Of a stretch of 11,909 nt of DNA, positions 1 to 5,886 are shown one piece after another (positions within the stretch are counted from its first letter, which is position 1; each line of letters opens with the position of its first letter). Made by a program: the position numbers and the translations under genes. Origin of the DNA: Gorillibacterium sp. Its GTDB lineage: Bacteria > Bacillota > Bacilli > Paenibacillales > NBRC-103111. The stretch is from NCBI GenBank assembly GCA_014380705.1, contig JACMJI010000224.1, positions 1 to 11,909 of the forward strand, read 5' to 3'. The notes under the pieces are model-generated. The model searched no databases. It was not told the origin of the DNA and saw only the letters and a program-made list of their open reading frames with translations.

Positions 1-49
1 CACTCACAACTACTGAAGATTTAACAGACTGATTATTAACTTTAAAGTA

Positions 50-88
50 TTTAAATAAAGGCAACCTCCACGGTTGCCTTTATTTAAA
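50..88 (+). terminator. Strong intrinsic terminator of an upstream gene
   Basis: A perfect 17-bp inverted repeat (arms 50-66 and 72-88, loop TCCAC) has AT-rich outer ends that give a T-rich 3' side on both strands, so it could work in both directions. It probably ends the transcript of a gene lying before the window. One frame of the first bases reads as nine residues ending in TGA at 30-32 (LTTTEDLTD), which could be the tail of that gene, but this cannot be verified here. Confidence 0.8.
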
Positions 89-114
89 ACCAAACCAGAA
101 AGGCAGGAAGCCGA

Positions 115-852
115 GTGAACACTCCTTCTATCCTTGTACTTGCTATAGTCGGTCTGCTCCTCGGCAGCCTGCTCAACTTAATCGCGGATCGCTTTCTCGA
201 AAGCTCCGCAAAGCATGCAAATGGAATCAAACTTTTTCGTATTATCTATTCATTCATAACCCTGCGACCCATACAACAGACCAGCACAAACCAAACACCA
301 ATGCGCTACCCCATCGGGGAGCTAGCCCTAACCATACTCGTACCCCTCACATTCCATTCGTTAGGCTGGCAGTGGGAGATTTTAATCGCCTATATTCTTT
401 TAATTGGACTTTATGTTATCGTCCAAACCGATTTGGCAGAGATGATCATTCCCAATGAAATTGTTTTCTTCGGTTCTGCTATTACTTTGCTGCTGCGTTT
501 GTTTATTCATCCACTTCCTGTCTGGAATTACGCGATCGCTGCTCTCCTGTGCAGTGGGTTTTTACTCTTGATCGGGATTGTTTTCGAGAAGCTACTGAAA
601 AAAGAAGCGATGGGCGGGGGAGACATTAAGCTTTACGTATTCTTGGGACTTGTGCTTGGCATCAAGCTGACCATGCTTAGCCTTTTTCTGGCTAGCTTAG
701 TTGGATTGCTCATATTGCTTCCGCTGCAATTTTTTCAAAGAAAACGCGTAGGAGAGCCTTTTCCTTTTGGGCCGTTTATCGCAGTAGGGGCATGGATAGC
801 TTATATCTGGGGAAATCAACTGGTAGATTGGTATATTACACTGCTCCAATAG
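115..852 (+). CDS. pilD: Type IV prepilin peptidase (A24 family), PilD/ComC-like
   Basis: This is a membrane aspartic protease that cleaves the short basic leader of type IV prepilins and usually also N-methylates the new N-terminus. The 245-residue product is almost entirely hydrophobic with several membrane segments. The two catalytic aspartates are visible: D106 (TDLAEMIIPN) and D170 in the GGGD motif (167-170). The C-terminal PFPFGPF stretch (216-221) and the RYPIGE motif (64-69), which normally follows the zinc-binding loop, also fit the family. The loop is short and lacks the usual two CxxC pairs; the only cysteine is C146, in a membrane segment. The start is GTG, preceded by a modest AGGAAG only 4 bases away (105-110). 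It precedes two minus-strand pseudopilin genes and the pilM-N-O operon, whose prepilins are its likely substrates. The family call is firm; methylase activity is uncertain. Confidence 0.9.
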   Translation: MNTPSILVLAIVGLLLGSLLNLIADRFLESSAKHANGIKLFRIIYSFITLRPIQQTSTNQTPMRYPIGELALTILVPLTFHSLGWQWEILIAYILLIGLYVIVQTDLAEMIIPNEIVFFGSAITLLLRLFIHPLPVWNYAIAALLCSGFLLLIGIVFEKLLKKEAMGGGDIKLYVFLGLVLGIKLTMLSLFLASLVGLLILLPLQFFQRKRVGEPFPFGPFIAVGAWIAYIWGNQLVDWYITLLQ

Positions 853-880
853 ATTTATATCAATGATAAATTAAACAAAC

Positions 881-901
881 AAAAAAACTCGCCTCAGCGA
901 G
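881..901 (-). terminator. Intrinsic terminator of the minus-strand pseudopilin pair
   Basis: Read on the minus strand, a 5-bp GC-rich stem (CTCGC-TGAG-GCGAG, 888-901) is followed directly by seven T (887-881). It lies 24 bp beyond the stop codon of the second pseudopilin gene and also separates it from the convergent prepilin peptidase gene. Confidence 0.75.
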
Positions 902-924
902 CGAATATCAACCAGATCTGCCAA

Positions 925-1395
925 CTACAGACTGGGAAGATAGACAACAGTAGAGGTTGGAATTTCCTTGTTATTGACCAGCATAGTAATGGTTACAGCA
1001 ATTCTGTCCCCATTTATCCCAATGAAGACATCGCTTACTTTTTCAGACAACACATTAGTTACAGTTCCTGTCCCTGAGATTTGAGTGAAAGAAAGACGAT
1101 GGTTTGCTGAATCAAAGGTATAGGTCATTGTACCATTAGCACCGGCATCACCATAGCTAAGGATTAGCTTCTCAGTACCGCTTTGGGTAGCAGAGGCGTT
1201 CTCGCGTCGGACCGAGTTCGCTATATGGTTGAGTATTGTACGGGAGTCACGCATGGCATTCTCGCGATTGGTCAGTTGAGTTACACTATTATTAGTTTGA
1301 TTCATCAAGAATAGGATACCGCCCAAAACGATTCCAGTGATTACGAGCACAGCTAAGGCCTCGACAAGCGTTACGCCTCTTTTATTGTTGCGCAT
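925..1395 (-). CDS. Type IV minor pseudopilin (PilW/ComGF-like)
   Basis: This is a pilin-like protein expected to be processed by the prepilin peptidase and built into, or help initiate, the type IV pilus. The N-terminus reads MRNNKRG followed by VTLVEALAVLVITGIVLGG: a basic leader ending in glycine, a glutamate at mature position 5 (E12 of the precursor), and a hydrophobic helix. The rest is a soluble domain rich in Ser, Thr and Asn. The frame is open to an ATG at 1416, but an AGGAGG (minus strand, 1405-1410) lies inside codons 3-4 of that longer version. The fourth in-frame ATG, at 1395, sits 9 bases behind it and gives a typical 7-residue leader, so I chose it (156 residues). It is the second gene of a minus-strand pair; the first ends at 1416. 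Which minor pilin it corresponds to elsewhere cannot be told. Confidence 0.85.
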   Translation of the reverse strand: MRNNKRGVTLVEALAVLVITGIVLGGILFLMNQTNNSVTQLTNRENAMRDSRTILNHIANSVRRENASATQSGTEKLILSYGDAGANGTMTYTFDSANHRLSFTQISGTGTVTNVLSEKVSDVFIGINGDRIAVTITMLVNNKEIPTSTVVYLPSL

Positions 1396-1415
1396 CAACA
1401 TCATCCTCCTAGCCA

Positions 1416-1877
1416 TTAATTGATCTCTACATAAGCTTGTAAGCTATACGACTTGCTAGTCTGCACATTTGTGCAAGTTACCTGAACGAGCCGAAAGTAG
1501 GTATTGATATTATAGTTTGTTCCTTTGATATTAAGATTATTACTTGCTGTTGCAGGTAGAGTTAGACTTTGAACCTCAATTCTAACTGTTTGAGCAGCCG
1601 AAGAATAGAACAGGGGCAGCGCTACAACGGGTACCCCTTTTAGAGCAGAAATTTGTATAGATGAACCAAAAGGATTGATCGGGGTACCGGGTTTAAGATT
1701 TATTTTGATCTCTTCCATGACCGTTCTCGCAACCTGAACATTGTTTTCTTTATCATTATTTTGCTTGGAGAACAAGGTCGATTGTTGCAAAATATACACC
1801 ATTGCGAGAACAGCAATAGCCAGAATGGTGACGGAAGCGAGCACTTCTATCAAAGTGATACCCCTATGATTTTTCAT
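1416..1877 (-). CDS. Type IV minor pseudopilin (PilV-like)
   Basis: The 153-residue prepilin-like protein begins MKNHRG followed by ITLIEVLASVTILAIAVLAMV. This is a class III-type processing site after G6, with glutamate at mature position 5 and a long hydrophobic helix that doubles as membrane anchor and pilus-packing helix. The helix and the downstream segment (QQSTLFSKQNNDKENNVQVARTV) resemble PilV/GspI-type minor pseudopilins. One cysteine lies near the C-terminus (VTCTNV). A moderate AAGAGGCAGG ribosome binding region precedes the ATG. It is the first gene of a minus-strand pair and is divergent from the large prepilin-like gene that starts at 1957. The pseudopilin class is clear; the PilV assignment is tentative. 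Confidence 0.85.
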   Translation of the reverse strand: MKNHRGITLIEVLASVTILAIAVLAMVYILQQSTLFSKQNNDKENNVQVARTVMEEIKINLKPGTPINPFGSSIQISALKGVPVVALPLFYSSAAQTVRIEVQSLTLPATASNNLNIKGTNYNINTYFRLVQVTCTNVQTSKSYSLQAYVEIN

Positions 1878-1894
1878 AATTAGCGACCTGCCTC

Positions 1895-1924
1895 TTGATT
1901 ATAGTCTTATAAAACTACTATAGT
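1895..1924 (+). promoter_or_regulatory. Candidate vegetative promoter for the pilus operon
   Basis: TTGATT (1895-1900) and TATAGT (1919-1924) are separated by 18 bp and lie 33 bp upstream of the ATG at 1957. The same 79-bp gap must also hold the minus-strand promoter of the pseudopilin pair. A TATAAT on the minus strand (1903-1898) is present but sits too close to that gene's ribosome binding site to be convincing. Confidence 0.45.
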
Positions 1925-1956
1925 GGATATCTACCACATTGGAAAGAGGGTGTCCT

Positions 1957-3201
1957 ATGAATATCCTAAAGTCTAAACGCGGAAGCACGCTTATTCTTGT
2001 GCTAGGGTTTATTATTATTCTTGTTCTTATGGTAAGCCCCTTAGTGATGAATCTGAATGTGGGACTGCTTCAGGCTGCAACAGATGGACATACCGAGGTT
2101 GCCTTTGTTGAGGCTGAATCTGCCGCTGCTGTGTATAAAAGATTGTTTAGTGAAGCAGTTCTGGTAGAAGAAGCAAAAGGTAGTTATTTAGTGGAGTCCG
2201 ATGCGGTCGCCTTGGCAAACAGCTTAAATACAACGAAGTTATTTCCAAATTTGGAGATCGTCCCACAAACAACTAATGGCAACAATTTCATTCGTTTTGC
2301 TTCTTTCAGTGGGCTTGGGCAGCAAAAGAGGGGTAGAGTGCTGGAGCTTGGGTTCGAGAATGTCGTTACAACAGTACCAGGAACGGGTACTGCTCCAACT
2401 ACAGACAGTTTTTACAACAAGCATGGTGTTATTATCAATGATCCATCACACAAAGATTTATTTAAAGAGGTTTTATCTCCTGGAAAGACATCTAACCCTA
2501 ACTTTTTTAGCAGTTCATATAACCATGATAACTACGTGAAGGAATTTAATGATTACATGAAGCAATATACTGGAGATGCTTTTATGCCAGGCACCTACTC
2601 TTCTATTACCAAATCGATTGATGGGGATGAAACGATTAATGGGAATATGATTGGATATAACGTTAAATTAACAGGTAAAAAATTCGGAGCAATAACAATA
2701 AACGGAAACCTTTTTGTGAAAAATGATTTAACTATTGATGGTTCGAATAAGAGTAGATTGGTAGTCACAGGCAATCTGATCGTTGGTGGAAACATATATT
2801 TCGGAAAAGAAATGGTCGACCTCACTGTAGGAGGAACACTAGCATCAAAAGGAAGCATTAATTTTAACAAAAAAATTGATAAAATAGCCATTGGTAAAGA
2901 TTTAATAACATCAGGGGATATGTCCTTTACGTTCAGTCATGATCATTTAAAGGTTGGGGGTATGTTAGCTGCTTTAAATAACTTAACTTTCGATGGTCAA
3001 GTTAAACATGCTGCAATAAATCTAGGAGGATTATATGCGGGAGGTTCAATGAATCTTGATAAAAAATGGAAGGTAAACAAGGATGATCCAATAAACATTA
3101 CCCACAATCCAGCTCCATCTACAGTGCAGGCTCCAACAACGATAACAACCTACAAAGTTAGCACCAACTGGAATTCCCGTGTTTTTTACGGACAACCATG
3201 A
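1957..3201 (+). CDS. Large prepilin-like protein with C-terminal repeats resembling a beta-solenoid
   Basis: The product (414 residues) starts MNILKSKRG followed by STLILVLGFIIILVLMVSPLV. This is a basic leader ending in glycine and a hydrophobic helix, as in PilX-type minor pilins, but with leucine in place of glutamate at mature position 5. Residues 35-210 are an unassigned middle region. Residues 246-367 contain six repeats of 21-22 residues with alternating hydrophobic and Gly/Asn positions; recognisable starts are ITING, LVVTGN, LTVGGT, IAIGKD and LKVGGM. This is the look of a beta-helix and somewhat resembles bactofilin (polymer-forming) repeats. The tail is rich in Thr, Pro and Asn. 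I place the start at the ATG at 1957 because AAAGAGGG (1943-1950) lies 6 bases upstream and falls inside the coding part of a longer TTG-initiated version. pilM follows 21 bp later. A surface or tip role in the pilus is an inference. Confidence 0.75.
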   Translation: MNILKSKRGSTLILVLGFIIILVLMVSPLVMNLNVGLLQAATDGHTEVAFVEAESAAAVYKRLFSEAVLVEEAKGSYLVESDAVALANSLNTTKLFPNLEIVPQTTNGNNFIRFASFSGLGQQKRGRVLELGFENVVTTVPGTGTAPTTDSFYNKHGVIINDPSHKDLFKEVLSPGKTSNPNFFSSSYNHDNYVKEFNDYMKQYTGDAFMPGTYSSITKSIDGDETINGNMIGYNVKLTGKKFGAITINGNLFVKNDLTIDGSNKSRLVVTGNLIVGGNIYFGKEMVDLTVGGTLASKGSINFNKKIDKIAIGKDLITSGDMSFTFSHDHLKVGGMLAALNNLTFDGQVKHAAINLGGLYAGGSMNLDKKWKVNKDDPINITHNPAPSTVQAPTTITTYKVSTNWNSRVFYGQP

Positions 3202-3222
3202 GCTACCAAGGAGGGCCTCTTG

Positions 3223-4281
3223 ATGTTTAAGACAATATGGAATAGGATAACTCCCAGTAAATCAACAATTGGCATGGAAATTACAGATGAGCAGGTCAAA
3301 CTTTGTGAGGTTGGAATAGAAGCGGGTCGCAAAATCCGGGTGTTCAATTATGCAGTGGGCACTTTGCCCAAAGACACGATGAGCGACGGTCGGATTAAGA
3401 ATCCGCTGCAGCTTGAGCATGTCGTTCGAGACTTACTTGAAACAAATAAATGGAACAGCAAGCGAGTGCATTTGGCGATTCCGAGTCAGACTGTGCTAAT
3501 TAAGACAATCAAGCTGCCCGATGTTGCAGACAAGCAGTTGGAGAAGCTGATTCGATATGAGTTAAATTATAATGCTAGTCTTCCATTCGAGCATCCCCAC
3601 TATGACTATACACGGATCAGATCCGTTCCACAGGCTCCAGAAGCGTCCATGGTTGCTGTTACAACTGAATCGAGTGTGATTCAGTTGAGTGAGGTGCTGA
3701 TCGTAGCCGCTCCAATGGAAGTCCTACAAGAGTATATCAAGCTCCTGCATCACGTTAAGCTGACACCGCTTAGCTTTGAGATAAAGCCCTTCGCTTTATT
3801 AAGATTGCAAGAGTGGATTACAGAGACAGACTTTGACTCCTTGATCTTAATTGATGTCAATCCTTCGAATTGTGAAATTACGATTGTGGACCATGGCGTA
3901 TTTCGAATAACACGAAATATGGAGATTCATTTTGGGGGACTAACGGATATCCTTCATGCTGAAACTGATTTTTTGAACAACCTAATAGATCCAAATCGAT
4001 TGTTTGAGAATGCATGTCAGGACTTAGTAGCGGAATTTGAACGGCTGCTAAATTTCTATCGCTATACATTGGACAATCGGAACAAAGAGTTCCCGGCTAT
4101 TGTTTTGTCAGGCAGTTTGGACCAGATGGATAAACTTCAGGATTATCTCACGACTCGGTTAAATCAACAGATTATTATGGTTAATGGAGATTCTGATAGA
4201 GTAAGCAGGTATTCGGCGTCCGTTGATATTTCCGCTTATGCGGTGCCAATTGGGTTAGCCTTGCGGGGGAAACGATCATGA
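3223..4281 (+). CDS. pilM: Type IV pilus inner-membrane platform protein PilM
   Basis: PilM is a cytoplasmic actin/FtsA-like ATP-binding protein that docks on the N-terminal tail of PilN and couples the pilus motor to the membrane PilN/PilO complex. The 352-residue product shows the expected order: IGMEITDEQVKLCEVG (about 17-32) as the first phosphate loop; a LAIPSQTV...LPDVADKQLEKLIRYEL segment (85-115); IDVNPSNCEITIVDHG (about 210-225) as the second phosphate region; IVLSGS (294-299) as the adenosine region; and the C-terminal PIGLALRG. The ATG at 3223 is preferred over the TTG immediately before it because AAGGAGGG (3208-3215) is 7 bases upstream. Its stop overlaps the pilN start in an ATGA, indicating translational coupling. 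Confidence 0.92.
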   Translation: MFKTIWNRITPSKSTIGMEITDEQVKLCEVGIEAGRKIRVFNYAVGTLPKDTMSDGRIKNPLQLEHVVRDLLETNKWNSKRVHLAIPSQTVLIKTIKLPDVADKQLEKLIRYELNYNASLPFEHPHYDYTRIRSVPQAPEASMVAVTTESSVIQLSEVLIVAAPMEVLQEYIKLLHHVKLTPLSFEIKPFALLRLQEWITETDFDSLILIDVNPSNCEITIVDHGVFRITRNMEIHFGGLTDILHAETDFLNNLIDPNRLFENACQDLVAEFERLLNFYRYTLDNRNKEFPAIVLSGSLDQMDKLQDYLTTRLNQQIIMVNGDSDRVSRYSASVDISAYAVPIGLALRGKRS

Positions 4282-4886
4282 AATCAATCAACTTATTGCC
4301 CAAGGTCCCTTATCTCATTAAAAGCCGCGATTTTCTTGCTCTATTGATTGGATTAATCGGAATTATACTCATCATTGTACAGGTAGTCCTCTCTACAGTT
4401 TGGGATAATAATAAAATATCAGCCGGTCTAGCATTCCAACAGAATGCAAGCATTGTACGCGAAAGAATAGCCCAAACAACCCTAGACACAAGAACGCTTT
4501 ATTACAAGCAAGGCGTGGATATGGTCAAGCTTGTGCAGGACAATCGTCAGGATTTTCTGCCCGTTATCCAATCTGTGTTGGATACGATGACTTACCAAGG
4601 GCAAATCATCAATATGAATATTGCTGAAGGCATTCTAGTCGTGAATACCCTGATGCTGACAGAGGAACAATTGACAACTTGTATTGAGGATTTTGAGAAG
4701 GTCCCCTATTTTAAAGATATGACTTTAACGGTAACAGAGCATAAGCTATTTAAACCAGAGGACAAGGCGCGGCTCCTCTTTATTACAGGAGAGGTCGTGC
4801 CGTTGACCGACCATGAATACTATACCTTGCAGCTTGATATTAAGCTTCCTAAGAAGATTGAGGCGGGGGCGGTGAGTGCTCCATGA
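4278..4886 (+). CDS. pilN: Type IV pilus assembly protein PilN
   Basis: PilN is a bitopic membrane protein whose short cytoplasmic N-terminus binds PilM and whose extracytoplasmic domain pairs with PilO. The 202-residue product begins MKSINLLPKVP, carrying the hallmark INLLP motif at residues 4-8 that inserts into PilM. A single transmembrane segment follows at about residues 19-40, then a helical, possibly coiled-coil stretch (45-85) and a small mixed alpha/beta domain. Start and stop both lie in ATGA overlaps, with pilM upstream and the pilO-like gene downstream, so the three are surely translated from one message. Confidence 0.92.
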   Translation: MKSINLLPKVPYLIKSRDFLALLIGLIGIILIIVQVVLSTVWDNNKISAGLAFQQNASIVRERIAQTTLDTRTLYYKQGVDMVKLVQDNRQDFLPVIQSVLDTMTYQGQIINMNIAEGILVVNTLMLTEEQLTTCIEDFEKVPYFKDMTLTVTEHKLFKPEDKARLLFITGEVVPLTDHEYYTLQLDIKLPKKIEAGAVSAP

Positions 4887-5623
4887 AGCAATCCCGGTAC
4901 AACGGTATTTATCACTCACAGCTGAAAAGTTCTGCTACGGTTGTTGGTTTGGTTCTTCTTCTCGTCATCCTGCTCAATATTGCAATTGCCTCATTCCTGT
5001 CGTATCGCTCATGGAGCGGTCTCCGGTTTTCCGAGAATCAGCTTATGGAGCAGAGAGAGCAGCTGCAAGCTGTCAAGGTTAAGCCGCTTGTGAAGCAAGC
5101 AGAGGATGAAGAGATCAAGCAGCTGCTTGCTGCTGTTCCGCTTGAATTGATGCTGTCTGATATCGTAAAAGTCGTGAAGGCAACCGCAGCGGAAAACCGT
5201 GTTCTTTTTATGCGATTAGCGCAAGAGAAGAATGAAGGATTTCCGCAGATTAGCCAAGCAAGCCCGCAGGCTGCGGATGAGCCGATTCAAGCAAGCGATC
5301 CGGCAGTATCATCGACACTTAATCCAAGCAACGCCCAATCCTACAGCTTTTCAGCAACCTTTTATGGTGAGATGAGTGATTTGGTTCGTTTCGTACAGGC
5401 GATGTATAAAGCGAAACGCTTATTTACATTTGATACGATTAATATGACCAAGTTAGATCTAACAAGTGATATTGATGTGAATACAATGCTGCAAAAAATG
5501 CCTGAGTGGCGTAATGGTCAAATGGTTTATTCGCTGGAGTTGGTCTTTCATGCTTTTACATTACCCGCTGCCTTTGAGCAAGAATTGATCAAGAAAGATG
5601 GTAAAGTAGCCATTGGTCAATAA
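4883..5623 (+). CDS. pilO: Type IV pilus assembly protein PilO-like
   Basis: PilO forms heterodimers with PilN in the cytoplasmic membrane and helps align the pilus motor. The 246-residue product has a cytoplasmic N-terminus, one transmembrane helix (about 18-40), a charged helical or coiled-coil region (about 45-85), and a PilO-type domain starting near VPLELMLSDIVKVVKATAAENRVLF (85-109). A Gln/Ala/Ser/Pro-rich loop (about 120-150) interrupts this domain before SYSFSATFYGEMSDLVRFVQAMYKAKRLF (153-181), which matches the usual second half of PilO. The assignment rests on this architecture and on its position directly after pilN (4-bp overlap), because PilO sequences are poorly conserved. No pilP or pilQ follows, as expected for a cell without an outer membrane. 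A terminator lies about 85 bp downstream. Confidence 0.85.
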   Translation: MKQSRYNGIYHSQLKSSATVVGLVLLLVILLNIAIASFLSYRSWSGLRFSENQLMEQREQLQAVKVKPLVKQAEDEEIKQLLAAVPLELMLSDIVKVVKATAAENRVLFMRLAQEKNEGFPQISQASPQAADEPIQASDPAVSSTLNPSNAQSYSFSATFYGEMSDLVRFVQAMYKAKRLFTFDTINMTKLDLTSDIDVNTMLQKMPEWRNGQMVYSLELVFHAFTLPAAFEQELIKKDGKVAIGQ

Positions 5624-5709
5624 CTGAGTAGAATGTGATTTGCATCATTTGATTTCCAAGCTGCAGTTGTAATCATTTAGCTCCTCTTTTAATTAAAATT
5701 CCCATAAAG

Positions 5710-5742
5710 ACATGAGGGTGATAGCAACCCTCATGTTTTTTT
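5710..5742 (+). terminator. Intrinsic terminator of the pilus operon
   Basis: A perfect 10-bp stem (5710-5719 with 5727-5736) and 7-base loop are followed by a run of seven T (5736-5742). It separates the pilus genes from the nitrite reductase promoter. Confidence 0.92.
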
Positions 5743-5765
5743 CGTGCGCCTGAGGTAGATTTCAT

Positions 5766-5836
5766 CGTGAAACTTTTCACAGAATATGTGATCCAACTCA
5801 CTATTGCTATGGGAGGATTTTTTTATACTTGAGAAA
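5766..5836 (+). promoter_or_regulatory. Fnr-dependent class II promoter of nirBD with a second upstream Fnr box
   Basis: Two Fnr-type palindromes lie in tandem: CGTGA-N6-TCACA (5766-5781, centre 5773.5) and TGTGA-N6-TCACT (5787-5802, centre 5794.5), 21 bp or two helical turns apart. A good -10 box, TATACT (5824-5829), has no matching -35. If the last base of that box is -7, the start point is 5836 and the boxes are centred at -41.5 and -62.5, the classical class II and near-class I Fnr/Crp positions. The leader to the nirB ATG would be 51 nt. The spacing is read directly; control by the Fnr encoded at 9766-10491 is inferred. Confidence 0.8.
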
Positions 5837-5886
5837 GTTGAATAGAGCAATTAAATGAATGGACGGTAAAGGAGGAAACAGGCACC

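Noticed and set aside
1396..1416. Longer start of the second pseudopilin at 1416
   Set aside because: The AGGAGG ribosome binding site would be inside the coding sequence; the ATG at 1395 gives a normal short prepilin leader.
5765..5781. Possible TnrA or other nitrogen-regulator box upstream of nirB
   Set aside because: The 17-mer TnrA pattern mismatches at several left-half positions, whereas the same bases fit the Fnr palindrome closely and at the right distance from the -10.
5811..5860. Small leader ORF (SD-like GGGAGG then TTG, nine codons) before nirB
   Set aside because: The spacing of 12 is poor, the frame is tiny, it overlaps the -10 box, and the predicted transcript starts after the TTG.
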